In this document: positions 20,201-28,329 of the stretch, piece after piece
How positions within the stretch are numbered: position 1 is the stretch's first letter
Layout of the letters: every line of letters starts with the position of its first letter
Origin: Pseudomonas sp. BGI-2
GTDB lineage: Bacteria > Pseudomonadota > Gammaproteobacteria > Pseudomonadales > Pseudomonadaceae
DNA length: 64,000 bases
Reading direction: 5' to 3'
Assembly (NCBI RefSeq): GCF_004310295.1
Contig: NZ_SISB01000003.1
Span: 1 to 64,000 of the forward strand
The notes under the pieces: generated by a model
Told to the model about the DNA's origin: nothing
What the model saw: the letters and a program-made list of their open reading frames with translations, nothing else
Database searches by the model: none
Made by a program: the position numbers and the translations under genes

Positions 20201-21813
20201 ACTACGATCAGCGCACGGCGGCGTACATGGAAAAGCTGGATGCAACGATCGGCGAGTATCGCCGGGCGCTGGAACAACTGCGCGAATGGCGCACCCTCGG
20301 CGGGACGGAAAACTACCGAGAAGACTTGCTTCGCATGAGCGTGGTGCTGCAGAAGAACCTGTCTTTGTGGTTTGTCCTGAAACGATCCGAGTATGCGCAG
20401 GCCACGAGTGTCATGACCAAGGCCGGACAAAACGAACCAGTCCCCAGGCAAACTTTCGTCGACAGTGCCCAGAAAGCGTCCGACCTCGGTCAGGAGATGA
20501 GTGAAAAGCTGACCCTGTCGGCGTTGACACTCGAGGGCATGCACGCAGCCGGACGACCTGGCATTGAACGCGCGATGGAAATCAAAAAACTGGCGCCTTC
20601 GTTTACCGTGCTGGATATCAAGGCCAACGAGATCGGCATGGCGCAGGAGCTGTGCCTCAATGAGCAGGCCAGCCCCCTGATGCAGCAGGCTCGTACTGCG
20701 GTGGCAAATATCGTTGTGAGCGCAGCGAAGGCCGCGATTCAAGTGGCGGACCTGATGAAAGTCGAAGGCGAACATTCCGGTGTAAAGGAGCATGTCGAGG
20801 ATCTGAACAGTCTCGTGGAGACATTTGCCGACGCCGACCAGCGCATTCAGGAATTACCGGGCACGTACGCCGGACTGGTCAAACCGTCCAAACTCGAACA
20901 TCTGCAATCACTCATCGATGAGTTCTCGCAACTGGCACACAACCGATTACAGGCGTTGCTGCCAGAGCCCATTGCTGTGCAGCCTCCTGTAGAGCGAGTG
21001 CAACCGGGCACGTCACGACAACCGATCAAAGTGCGCAAGACCCGGCCACGCGACTCCAGCAAGAATGAAACCGAAAAAACCACGGAGGATCCGCTCAAGC
21101 CGTTTACCCCCGCCGTTTATAAGCAACCCGTTCCGGTGCTGGATGATGCGGAAACGGTCGAGGCCGGCATAGAGCTGGACCTGGACACGAACACATTCAT
21201 CGAACGCACCCGTAAAGACGCTCTGCTCCCAAGACGCATCCCTGCCGATATCCAGGATGTATTTGATCAGCAGGCACTGAAACTGGAGCAGGCTGCCAGC
21301 AGCGTTGATCAAGCCGTGGCCAACAGCAGGAAGGCCGGAGGTGACCCAATCCCTGTCGCCACGCTGAGCCGCGATCTACGTGATGGAGCCAGCCGTCTGC
21401 GCAAAGAAGGTGTCAGCGTTCGAGCCGACCTGTACACGCGGCGGAAACCGACCCAGAGCATTTTCAAATGGATGCATGAAAACGGGCAGCTCGACATCAG
21501 CCGCGACAAGCGAGGGCGTATCCAGACCAAAGGGCTCGGCGACTTTTTCCAGGAATACCGGATTTTCGACAAGCCCCAGAATAAGCCGTTATGGGTTGCG
21601 CATTTCCACTACGAAACCCTGACAAGCCCTGCGAACGCGCCCACCGCGGCCCATTTGAAAGTTTCAGATGACTATCTGAAAACGCTGACACCTGAACTGC
21701 AACAGGCGTTGACGACCTTCGAGCCCATCGATGGGGTGTTCAGAAAGATAGAAGATCCTGGGCTACGCAAATTGTTTCTGGACCTGGAACCACAGGCAAA
21801 AACTGCATCGTAA
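17287..21813 (+). CDS. Giant dermonecrotic-toxin-N (DUF6543)-type protein, copy B
   Basis: A 1508-residue paralogue of the preceding protein, alignable over its whole length but clearly diverged. Matching landmarks are LTLEPDSEN, LEFWNAKG..PRWQELS, GWDADECAMAREVFN, RLYEPEGNVFDH, GVDERGYQYV, MFIISPREAHGGPCLLYRP near residue 566, paired hydrophobic segments near 704-725 and 751-768, and the C-terminal WVAHFHY (His1439, His1441). It has no signal peptide. A CAGGT-like ribosome-binding site precedes the ATG at 17287. Copy A's terminator separates the genes, so B has its own promoter. Its stop is four bases from the convergent MocR stop with no terminator between. Function is unknown; a toxin or effector role is inference. 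Confidence 0.8.
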   Translation: MSNNTSSPQTESTPLVETSDLVSLTSHGPMLSEVASNLLRQMLEKSWPELQVDPDKAFVATPRWLIVDDHVEAGPTEFESLTLALMRQGLYGTVANYLEGEHFLTLEPDSENPVHLAVSIEDIARILNDSASILFVEAQVRQLEFWNAKGHVIPRWQELSDTLRKALNVQTVKGWDADECAMAREVFNAPDKTTRKNVKSEFSAIQACLLDVDTVENDIARHLLIGGALVLKATYRKRELLVMYTIERAYESFSSLEELGSSLPARLEEQQSGRGLTWRLYEPEGNVFDHMAWALVSSQLDAINSLQFLEAPAVDVEPETGLDPTEKAQLLQLNKAIPDWLRNASYNDVQDYSRYISALGKLYRQPNSKLAKAEIPSITDYAQQLMREAIIADPLAVGSANLALDDLRIKITNSFSADNFTLPNPLDQRIETLADFALENEAPYMATLFFKGGEAVPDWLTAELLTTVSARVDVGKAYPELIKPKLLEDPVASRRQENFYRDQLRSLLPLQALEARFKPETGVDERGYQYVCELLDPDVSAKTIALYPLTMTPQHRLINSSDTVDNMFIISPREAHGGPCLLYRPMLDEPLLQYPSRQNLLYALHQPGDLRDSVLAWLPGKNLSFEYAQYVFPTGLPSPWLIAEQVVNPLQRADKFGRVVFESVEITGDILSALFKSNAQMLVNLADRKSRSNAERRWSVLKDSGWALFNVASNFLSGAVGTAVWVWQTINQIQQALDAHDKDDRFIEWTSVSDILLAIGIILSHHAVMRRKRVSSKPRIEQVSKEKAAKLVAEPVTVTLNPTPLAPDLPPSHLSSLELAGSVPRRAPTALGAYLDTLKVTAPDISSASVTKVKEAPPHFYQHKLRNYAQVGDRWFYVDVKGDEEVHIVYPDQPERNGPMLMDNGKGQWVLDLRLRLRGGAGNAFSRHQEAANEQRRVNLGEALRSFKSLEKAKETELTKLHDGIRQASAENYDQRTAAYMEKLDATIGEYRRALEQLREWRTLGGTENYREDLLRMSVVLQKNLSLWFVLKRSEYAQATSVMTKAGQNEPVPRQTFVDSAQKASDLGQEMSEKLTLSALTLEGMHAAGRPGIERAMEIKKLAPSFTVLDIKANEIGMAQELCLNEQASPLMQQARTAVANIVVSAAKAAIQVADLMKVEGEHSGVKEHVEDLNSLVETFADADQRIQELPGTYAGLVKPSKLEHLQSLIDEFSQLAHNRLQALLPEPIAVQPPVERVQPGTSRQPIKVRKTRPRDSSKNETEKTTEDPLKPFTPAVYKQPVPVLDDAETVEAGIELDLDTNTFIERTRKDALLPRRIPADIQDVFDQQALKLEQAASSVDQAVANSRKAGGDPIPVATLSRDLRDGASRLRKEGVSVRADLYTRRKPTQSIFKWMHENGQLDISRDKRGRIQTKGLGDFFQEYRIFDKPQNKPLWVAHFHYETLTSPANAPTAAHLKVSDDYLKTLTPELQQALTTFEPIDGVFRKIEDPGLRKLFLDLEPQAKTAS

Positions 21814-21817
21814 TCCC

Positions 21818-23368
21818 TTAACGACGCCAGACCTTTTCCAGTCGCCCGAGTGCGGCGCTGATGGCCGCCTCGGGCACCGCCGCGAAACCCAGGACCAGCC
21901 CGGCGCGCTCGTCCACAGGTTTTGCCGAATCCGGCAACCAGTAGCTGCTCAGCGCATTGATCTCGACATCGACGCTAGCCGCCTGCTCCACCAGTTCGCG
22001 CTCGCGGGCCTGTGAGTCGACCGCCACCGTCAGATGCAGCCCTGCCGCTACACTTGGTAGGCTGCCAACGCCGGGAACGTTCTGCGGCCAACCGGCCAGC
22101 AAGGTATTGCGTCGGCTCAGGGCTGCGCGGCGCATGCGACGGATATGCCGCTGGAAATGCCCGGCAGCCATGAACTCGGCCATGACCGCTTGGGTGCTCA
22201 CTTCGGAATGCCGAACGTCCACTGCTCGACGTTGCGAGAACGCCTGCACCAGCGTTGGCGGCAACACCAGGTAACCCAGTCGCAGCGCCGGGAAAGCAAC
22301 TTTGCCAAACGTCCCGACGTACAAAACCCGACCCTGCCGGTCGAGTGCGGCCAACGGGGCCAAGGGCGCGCCGCTGTAGCGGTATTCGCCGTCGTAGTCG
22401 TCCTCGACGATCCATCCCTGGGTGCGTTCGGCCCAGGCCAGCAATTCGAGGCGACGAGCCAGGCTCATCACCGCCCCGGTCGGGTATTGATGCGACGGCG
22501 TGACATACGCCAGCCGACAATCGCTGAGGCCGTTCAGTTCGTTGCAATTGATGCCCTCACTGTCCACTGCCACGCCATGCAATTGCGCACCGGCCACGGC
22601 GAATGCATGACCTGCCGCCCGATACCCCGGATTTTCAATCGCCACCCCATCTCCCGGCTCTACCAGCAGCTGTGCACAAAGGCTAATCCCTTGCTGCGCG
22701 CCACTGGTGATCACTATTTGCTCAGCCGAACACTGCATCCCTCGCGAACTGCGCAAATACGCGGCGATCATGCCGCGCAAGCGCTCATCACCCGCCGGAT
22801 CGCCATAACACAGCTGCTGTAAATCCGGTTTACGCCAGAAAGCCGCATTCAGCTTGGCCCAGACCTCAAAGGGGAATAAATCGAACGCCGGAACACCCAC
22901 CCGAAACGCTCGCGGCGGACCACTCGGCGGGGTGGGTAAATGGTTATTCTCAACCCGCCCCAACGCCCCCCTGTGGATAACTTTACTGGATGGAACCACA
23001 GGTAAATCGAGCCAATTTGTGGATAAGGTTGTGGGTAACCCTGTTGGCAACCCTGTGGATACTTTTGTGGATAATTTTTTCGCCGGCAGAGCTTCTTGGG
23101 GTAATTGCGCAACGTAAGTCCCGTCGCCGACACGCCCCTCGATAAACCCTTCGGCGTAAAGCTGATCGTAGGCTCGCACCACGCTGTTACGTGAAATCGC
23201 CAACGCTGCTGCCAGATCCCGGCTGGCTGGTAACCGCGTGCCGCTGGCCAGCCGACCGTCGAGCACCCGCAGGCGCAATGCCTGGTACAGCTGACGGCTC
23301 AGGCCTTGGCGACGGTCGAGTTCGATACCGGCTGGGTTGAATGACAGGGACAGCGGCGCTTCGCTCAT
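21818..23368 (-). CDS. MocR-type GntR/aminotransferase transcriptional regulator
   Basis: A 516-residue regulator: an N-terminal GntR winged helix (about residues 20-90, SRDLAAALAISRNSVVRAYDQL), a long linker, and a class I aminotransferase-like domain with TSGAQQGISL, VTPSHQYPTGAVM, EDDYDGEYRY and the PLP-lysine segment GTFGKVAFPALRLGY. Such proteins bind PLP and often control PLP-linked or polyamine/GABA genes. The linker is unusual: LSTK-VSTG-LPTG-LPTT-LSTN is a 12-bp tandem repeat that creates DnaA-box-like 9-mers (see 22972-23074). It is divergent from paiB, with a shared operator-like inverted repeat between them, so paiB and the acetyltransferases are its likely targets. Confidence 0.93.
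   Translation of the reverse strand: MSEAPLSLSFNPAGIELDRRQGLSRQLYQALRLRVLDGRLASGTRLPASRDLAAALAISRNSVVRAYDQLYAEGFIEGRVGDGTYVAQLPQEALPAKKLSTKVSTGLPTGLPTTLSTNWLDLPVVPSSKVIHRGALGRVENNHLPTPPSGPPRAFRVGVPAFDLFPFEVWAKLNAAFWRKPDLQQLCYGDPAGDERLRGMIAAYLRSSRGMQCSAEQIVITSGAQQGISLCAQLLVEPGDGVAIENPGYRAAGHAFAVAGAQLHGVAVDSEGINCNELNGLSDCRLAYVTPSHQYPTGAVMSLARRLELLAWAERTQGWIVEDDYDGEYRYSGAPLAPLAALDRQGRVLYVGTFGKVAFPALRLGYLVLPPTLVQAFSQRRAVDVRHSEVSTQAVMAEFMAAGHFQRHIRRMRRAALSRRNTLLAGWPQNVPGVGSLPSVAAGLHLTVAVDSQARERELVEQAASVDVEINALSSYWLPDSAKPVDERAGLVLGFAAVPEAAISAALGRLEKVWRR
22972..23074 (-). repeat. 12-bp minisatellite with DnaA-box 9-mers inside the MocR gene
   Basis: Five units start exactly 12 bases apart at 23018, 23030, 23042, 23054 and 23066. 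On the minus strand they begin TTATCCACA, GTATCCACA, TTGCCAACA, TTACCCACA and TTATCCACA. A further perfect TTATCCACA is at 22972-22980. That gives three perfect matches to the DnaA-box consensus and two single-mismatch matches in 103 bases, all on one strand. In the protein they spell L/V-S/P-T-x repeats. Confidence 0.9.
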
Positions 23369-23385
23369 GGCAATGGACCTATGAA

Positions 23386-23432
23386 ATTGGTCATTAATGG
23401 CTCTTACAACAGACCAATAGCCTGCCTAGGAT
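23386..23432 (+). promoter_or_regulatory. paiB promoter with MocR operator-like repeat
   Basis: TTACAA (23404-23409) and TAGGAT (23427-23432) are spaced by 17 bases and fit a sigma-70 promoter for paiB. An inverted repeat ATTGGTC (23386-23392) / GACCAAT (23412-23418) brackets and overlaps the -35 element, a position suited to a MocR operator. Confidence 0.6.
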
Positions 23433-23458
23433 GGAGGCATTCGCCAAGGAGTTTTTCC

Positions 23459-24082
23459 ATGTACAACCCCAACGGCTTTGCCATCAAAGATTTACATGAA
23501 CTGCAGCAGCAGATAAGGGGCACCCGTCTCGCCATGGTGGTCACCCACGGCGAGCAAGGCCTGAAAGCCAGTCATCTGCCGTTGCTGTTCAATCCTGAGC
23601 AGGGCCCGAATGGCACCCTCTACGGCCACTTCGCCCGGGGCAATCCCCAGTGGAAGGAACTGCAAAACGGTGCCGAAGCCCTGGTGATTTTTGCCGGTGC
23701 CGATGCGTACGTCAGCCCTGGGTTTTATCCAAGCAAAACCGAGCACGGCAACGTAGTGCCGACCTGGAACTACGTCGCGGTGCACGCTTACGGAACAGCC
23801 GAAGTGTTCACCGATGCCGATCGCCTGCTCAACCTCGTCAGCGATTTGACCAATCGCCATGAAGCCGGCCGCGCGCAACCGTGGAAAGTGACTGATGCGC
23901 CCGCCGACTACATCGACGGCATGCTCAAAGCCATCGTCGGATTCGCCCTGCCGATCCAGCGCCTGGAAGGCAAACGCAAGCTTAGCCAGAACCGCAGCGT
24001 TGCAGATATCGCTGGTGTGCGCGAGGGGCTCGCCGCCAGCCCTGATGTGCACGACCAGGCCCTCGCCCACTTGATGCGTTAA
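23459..24082 (+). CDS. paiB: PaiB-type FMN-binding negative transcriptional regulator
   Basis: A 207-residue protein of the PaiB/FMN-binding split-barrel family. The N-terminus MYNPNGFAIKD and the motifs THGEQGLKASHLPLLF, YGHFARGNPQW and VVPTWNYVAVHAYG are characteristic. In Bacillus PaiB works with the acetyltransferase PaiA; here two GNAT acetyltransferases follow directly, which is a comparable pairing. AAGGAG precedes the ATG at 23459. The gene is divergent from a MocR regulator. Confidence 0.92.
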   Translation: MYNPNGFAIKDLHELQQQIRGTRLAMVVTHGEQGLKASHLPLLFNPEQGPNGTLYGHFARGNPQWKELQNGAEALVIFAGADAYVSPGFYPSKTEHGNVVPTWNYVAVHAYGTAEVFTDADRLLNLVSDLTNRHEAGRAQPWKVTDAPADYIDGMLKAIVGFALPIQRLEGKRKLSQNRSVADIAGVREGLAASPDVHDQALAHLMR

Positions 24083-24091
24083 GGAATGAAC

Positions 24092-24538
24092 ATGAGTCTG
24101 ATTGAAATCCGCCAGGTCACCGCCGACGATCACGCGGCCTGGCTGCCACTGTGGCAAGCCTACCTGCGCTTCTACAACACCGAGTTGCCCGAGGCTGTCA
24201 CTGACAGCACCTGGCAGCGCATGCTCGACCGCAATGAGCCGACTCATTCGGCGTTGGCGTGGGTCGATGGCAAAGCGGTCGGCATGGTGAACTTCATCTA
24301 CCATCGTTCGAACTGGAGCATCGAAAACTCCTGCTACCTTCAAGACTTGCTGGTAACGCCGCAGACTCGGGGCACCGGCATCGGCCGCAAGCTCATCGAA
24401 TTTGTGTATGCCACCGCCAAAGCGGACGGTTGCTGCAAGGTCCACTGGCTGACCCACGAAACCAACGCCACCGCGATCCAGCTCTACGAGCGCATCGCCG
24501 AACGCCCCGGTTTCATCCAGTTTCGCAAAGCCCTTTAA
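24092..24538 (+). CDS. GNAT-family N-acetyltransferase
   Basis: A 148-residue single-domain GNAT enzyme. The acetyl-CoA binding motif A is LQDLLVTPQTRGTGIGRKLIE at about residues 85-105, and WLTHETNATAIQLYERI is the C-terminal motif B. The substrate is not evident. The start is placed at 24092 because AAGGA is then at good spacing; the ATG six bases earlier would be too close to it. It is nine bases after the paiB stop, so it is probably co-transcribed with paiB. Confidence 0.9.
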   Translation: MSLIEIRQVTADDHAAWLPLWQAYLRFYNTELPEAVTDSTWQRMLDRNEPTHSALAWVDGKAVGMVNFIYHRSNWSIENSCYLQDLLVTPQTRGTGIGRKLIEFVYATAKADGCCKVHWLTHETNATAIQLYERIAERPGFIQFRKAL

Positions 24539-24555
24539 AGTTCAAGGAGAACAAC

Positions 24556-25227
24556 ATGTCGACTTCACTCGCAGACTGGAAAGGCGTCCCGGCGCCGACG
24601 GTTCAAACCATCGAAGGGCGCTTCATTCGTCTGGAAAAACTCGACCCCGCGCGTCACGCCGATGGTTTGTGGAAAGCCCTGCAAGGCCCGGGATCGGACC
24701 CGAAACTCTGGGACTATTTGCCGTACGGTCCTTTCCCGGAGCGCAGTGCTTTCAACGATTGGCTGAACAACCATGCGGCCAATAGCGACCCGTATTTCTT
24801 CAGCGTGATCGACCGTGCCAGTGGTGAGGTGCAGGGCATTCTCAGTCTGATGTCGATTGTCCCGGCGCAAGGTCGCATCGAAATCGGCCACGTGACTTTC
24901 GGCGCGCCGATGCAGCGCTCGCCGAAAAGTACCGAGGCGGTCTACTTGCTGGCCAAGGAATCCTTTGCTCTGGGTTACCGGCGTCTGGAGTGGAAATGCA
25001 ACAACGGCAACGCCCGCTCCAAGTACGCGGCAGAGCGCTTGGGCTTCAGTTTTGAAGGCGTGTTCCGCCAGCACATGGTGGTGAAGGGGCAGAACCGGGA
25101 TACGGCTTGGTACTCGATTCTGGATTCGGAATGGCCGGCGATTGGTGCGGGGTTTGAGCGGTGGTTGAGTGATGAGAATCAGACGGGGTCGGGGCAGGTG
25201 AAAACGTTGGCGGAGTGCCGCGGGTGA
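24556..25227 (+). CDS. GNAT-family acetyltransferase, RimJ/RimL type
   Basis: A 223-residue GNAT protein resembling RimJ/RimL-type enzymes: FIRLEKLDPARHADGLW at the start, IEIGHVTFGAPMQRSPKSTEAVYLL as the acetyl-CoA region, and RLEWKCNNGNARSKYAAERLGFSFEGVFRQHMVVKG as the typical C-terminal motif. The start MSTSLADWKG at 24556 has AAGGAGAA upstream. It follows the other GNAT gene by 17 bases and is the last gene of the paiB cluster. Confidence 0.9.
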   Translation: MSTSLADWKGVPAPTVQTIEGRFIRLEKLDPARHADGLWKALQGPGSDPKLWDYLPYGPFPERSAFNDWLNNHAANSDPYFFSVIDRASGEVQGILSLMSIVPAQGRIEIGHVTFGAPMQRSPKSTEAVYLLAKESFALGYRRLEWKCNNGNARSKYAAERLGFSFEGVFRQHMVVKGQNRDTAWYSILDSEWPAIGAGFERWLSDENQTGSGQVKTLAECRG

Positions 25228-25379
25228 TCTTCGATGTTTGAAAGGACGCCTTCGTGGGCAAGTCGGATCGCCGCACCGCTCTCTCCTACAGGATTGTGGC
25301 AAGACACAATTCTTGTGAACGCCTATAAATCCGTAGGGGCGAGGCTTTCCCGCGAGGCATTTAATGCGTTGACGCACCG

Positions 25380-25421
25380 CTAAACCCAGAAACTCAACGC
25401 ATCCAATGCGTTACAGCCATC
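25380..25421 (-). pseudogene. 3' remnant of a small gene related to the IS66-interrupted gene
   Basis: On the minus strand these bases read DGCNALDALSFWV and stop. This closely matches the end of the interrupted gene at 28618-28680 (QDGCDALDA stop). The remnant abuts the end of the restriction endonuclease gene, so the restriction-modification module is flanked by two same-direction copies of this gene end. The two copies differ at several positions, so they are paralogues or an old duplication. Confidence 0.6.
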
Positions 25422-25445
25422 AAATAAAAAATGATGGCCTAAAGG

Positions 25446-26591
25446 TTACGTTGGCTCAACAAGTACGTTCAGACTCGAAAGTCGACTCACACCGTTTTGT
25501 AGCAACACAAGATTTTCGGGTTCAGACATGAACCATGTAAAGGATCCCCAAGCCAAACCTGTTACTGTTTTTTTGAATCCCGCTCCTTCTCTGTCTGCAT
25601 AAGCGGTCACAAAAGCAATTTGTGAGCGACTAAACCCGCCTTTGTCAGCAATCGCGTACAGCGCTTCCTGCCTACGAGGCGTAATCGCGCCGTCAGTTGC
25701 GACAACCTCAACAAATACAATCAATGGTTCGACCGGAGCAAGGTCAACCAGAATCAAGTCTGGAAGATTTTTCTGTGTTTCTATGTCGAGACCGATCATT
25801 GATGAGAGTTTAAGATCAGGATGGGCTACCTTATTTCCTGACTCACTTAGCCAAATAACGCCTGGACGCTCTAGAAACTTGGCTGCAAACACTTCAACAA
25901 CCGCTTTTGAGATGTCGGAACTAGGCCCTGACGCTAGCCGACGAGTTTCTCCATTCGGGAAACTTACAAGGACTCCTTCCTTTCCCGCAGTACCTGCCCG
26001 CATAAGGGATACACGTGCTCTAGCGCTGCGTGAGAGGTGTTTTTCCTGCCACATCAAGATAGCGGCGTTCAAGTCCTCTCCTACCAGGGCAGGATCGAGA
26101 AGAGCCGCAAGCTCAGCCTTGAGTGCATAGCGAGGAACACCCGATGTCGTAGGTACATCTGCTAATTCAAGTACCGCGCCAACGACTAATAAACCTTCCC
26201 GCAAAGTTTCGTCACGAATAGGCTCACGGGTATTGTCTGCATACCAACGCCTACCAGGGACCTGGAAAGATTTTTTCCGCAAATTCGTGCGGTAATTCAA
26301 CCGAGCAGTCTCGCAGCAGTCTTCTGCCTGCATATCTGTCATTCGGTAGACGTGTACCGGTCCAAGCCAGACATCCGCACCTTCGACTGCTCCGATGTAA
26401 AGCATGGCGAAAACTGTACTTGCCGCCAACTCACGTGTGCAATAAGAACGGTTAGGCGTTCCCTCTGGAAAAATCAGAGGTAGCCTTTCAGATATCAACG
26501 CCCGTGAGACATAAGGTGGTAACACTATTTCTTCCTTAGAAAAGCATGGAGCAGGCGGCTTCGATGGACTCTTTTGAACCACCGGATTCAA
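25446..26591 (-). CDS. Type II restriction endonuclease, BsuBI/PstI family
   Basis: A 381-residue protein. The C-terminal half carries the BsuBI/PstI family core: PDLILVDLAPVEPLIVFVEVVATDGAITPRRQEAL at about residues 276-310, where PstI has PDVVVYD..., LIEAVTSHGPISPKR from memory; the acidic residues and EVV match the PD-(D/E)xK nuclease arrangement. PstI and BsuBI cut CTGCAG, but the specificity here is not proven. Its start overlaps the end of the methyltransferase gene by 56 bases in another frame, which couples the two. The GC content is visibly lower than in the neighbouring core genes, a sign of transfer. Confidence 0.88.
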   Translation of the reverse strand: MNPVVQKSPSKPPAPCFSKEEIVLPPYVSRALISERLPLIFPEGTPNRSYCTRELAASTVFAMLYIGAVEGADVWLGPVHVYRMTDMQAEDCCETARLNYRTNLRKKSFQVPGRRWYADNTREPIRDETLREGLLVVGAVLELADVPTTSGVPRYALKAELAALLDPALVGEDLNAAILMWQEKHLSRSARARVSLMRAGTAGKEGVLVSFPNGETRRLASGPSSDISKAVVEVFAAKFLERPGVIWLSESGNKVAHPDLKLSSMIGLDIETQKNLPDLILVDLAPVEPLIVFVEVVATDGAITPRRQEALYAIADKGGFSRSQIAFVTAYADREGAGFKKTVTGLAWGSFTWFMSEPENLVLLQNGVSRLSSLNVLVEPT

Positions 26592-28329
26592 CCAGCCTCG
26601 TTAACTCCTTCAAGGCCGTGGGTGCGGGCAATGGCAATGACTCTAGCTCGTAAGCTGAAACAGCCACTGAGCCACTAACGCAGCGAAACGCACGATCAGC
26701 CGCGCCACTATTAAGAAAAGCAGCAAGCACTGAAGCCTTAATTTTCGGAGCGTCAGTGATGGGTCTAACCATATTGATGTGGTTCTCGATAACAACTCCA
26801 CCGTGTGACTGCAAAAACGCAAGGGGCAAAGCTGTCGCAATAAGGCGACGGTTCTGCTCTTTTGCAGTGGTTCGCTGCAAGAGAACACATGGTTTGGTTG
26901 TTACTAACCACTGATCAGATGGTTTCAGCTCAAAATACGGAGCGTGGTTCTTTTTTTCTGCCCTGAAAATGAATTCGCCATCAGCCGTAATGGCTTCAGC
27001 CCAAATTAGCGGCAGTCGGTTGCTGCCCGGTTGATAGGTCAATTGTGATTTATGACGATTCCAGACCAATGGACCAGTGCTGACGCCGTAACCCCAGTCA
27101 GCAAGACGGAAAGGCATATCAACAAGCGTCGCTACGAGTTCAGTTTGGTTTGAGTTTCTGGGCAGCAACCATGGCAGGGTGAGATCTTTCGGAAGTGTGA
27201 TCGAGCCCGTTTTTATGGCTTCGACAACACCACCGGACGAGGTAATTTCAGAAATCGCTACCGGAACTGCCTCACCTGCTCTGCGATAGGTGGTTAGCGC
27301 CATTTCCTGAAGCACATCATCAAAAACACCTTTGCGCGCTGCAACAAAGTCGATCGCAATTGGAGGTGCTTCACGGCCTATCAACGCACGGAGGTTTTTG
27401 AAATACCCTCCGGCGAGGAAAGAAGTCGGAGTGACATAAGCGATCAATCCACCGGGCTTGGTCTGGCGAATAGCAAAATCAGTGAACAAGCCATACAAAT
27501 TGGCATGTCCATACAGTGAGCGCTTGTATAGCTCTCGAGTCTCGACATCTAGCTTGGCTCTACCATATGGGGGATTCCCAATGACCAAATCAAACCCATC
27601 TTTGATTGGGCTATGTCGCAAAGAATCACAAACGGTCACCATGACTGGGAGCCGCAGACCTGAGGGGCTGCTAATTGGCAACAACACAGCGTCTAGTGCA
27701 ACTTGGCTCAACCAGGCACCGAATGGATCAATCTCAAAACCATGCAAACGGTTTCCGATGCTCTGCATCAGAAGCTTTGGACTGCAATGCGCAAGCGTTT
27801 TCATGATTCGCTGCGCGATGGGCGCAAGGAACGCACCACCGCCGCACGCCGGGTCCAGAACACGACATTTCGCCCAATCAACGTTAGCCGATGTAGCTTG
27901 ATCGATGAGCCTGGCAGTCAAAGCGGGCGGAGTATAAAAAATTCCATACTCACCACGATGCTCCACAGGAAGCATGCTGGTATACGTAAGACCGATTTGG
28001 TAAGCAGCAGTCTCTGAATCGAACTTAGCTGCTGCCGAACCAATCTGCTCCGCAAGAAAACTGGCGGAGTTAATGAGTGTCGAAGTCTCAAATGCAGAGA
28101 TGGGTGCTCGAAGCTCTTGAGGAACTGCCTCTTGCTCGGTGAGACCTCGCCACCAAGCTTCGATTACCCGAACACCAAAGGTTCTGGCAAAGACAAGCTG
28201 ATTTTCTGCGGGGATGGTGTTCGCCATCGCTCGGGCCATTGCCCGAACCGCCTTCAATGACTGAACAGGAGCCTCCAAAGAGAAAGGACTAGCCTGCTCA
28301 GCAAATGTGATTTGCGCCTCTTTTGCCAT
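26536..28329 (-). CDS. N6-adenine DNA methyltransferase of the R-M pair
   Basis: A 597-residue DNA methyltransferase. SAM-binding motif I is VLDPACGGGAFLAPI near residue 157 and the catalytic adenine-methylase motif NPPYG is near residue 251, the gamma-type order. The long C-terminal part would contain the target recognition domain. It precedes and overlaps the BsuBI/PstI-family endonuclease, whose self-toxicity it should block. The start MAKEAQITF at 28329 has a GGGGGG stretch upstream; an open frame extends further upstream without family-like sequence. Base composition is lower in GC than the core genes. Confidence 0.9.
   Translation of the reverse strand: MAKEAQITFAEQASPFSLEAPVQSLKAVRAMARAMANTIPAENQLVFARTFGVRVIEAWWRGLTEQEAVPQELRAPISAFETSTLINSASFLAEQIGSAAAKFDSETAAYQIGLTYTSMLPVEHRGEYGIFYTPPALTARLIDQATSANVDWAKCRVLDPACGGGAFLAPIAQRIMKTLAHCSPKLLMQSIGNRLHGFEIDPFGAWLSQVALDAVLLPISSPSGLRLPVMVTVCDSLRHSPIKDGFDLVIGNPPYGRAKLDVETRELYKRSLYGHANLYGLFTDFAIRQTKPGGLIAYVTPTSFLAGGYFKNLRALIGREAPPIAIDFVAARKGVFDDVLQEMALTTYRRAGEAVPVAISEITSSGGVVEAIKTGSITLPKDLTLPWLLPRNSNQTELVATLVDMPFRLADWGYGVSTGPLVWNRHKSQLTYQPGSNRLPLIWAEAITADGEFIFRAEKKNHAPYFELKPSDQWLVTTKPCVLLQRTTAKEQNRRLIATALPLAFLQSHGGVVIENHINMVRPITDAPKIKASVLAAFLNSGAADRAFRCVSGSVAVSAYELESLPLPAPTALKELTRLVESGGSKESIEAACSMLF

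Noticed and set aside
22849..23133. DnaA-box cluster as a replication origin
   Set aside because: It lies inside an intact coding gene, with no AT-rich unwinding region and no dnaA, dnaN or rep gene nearby.
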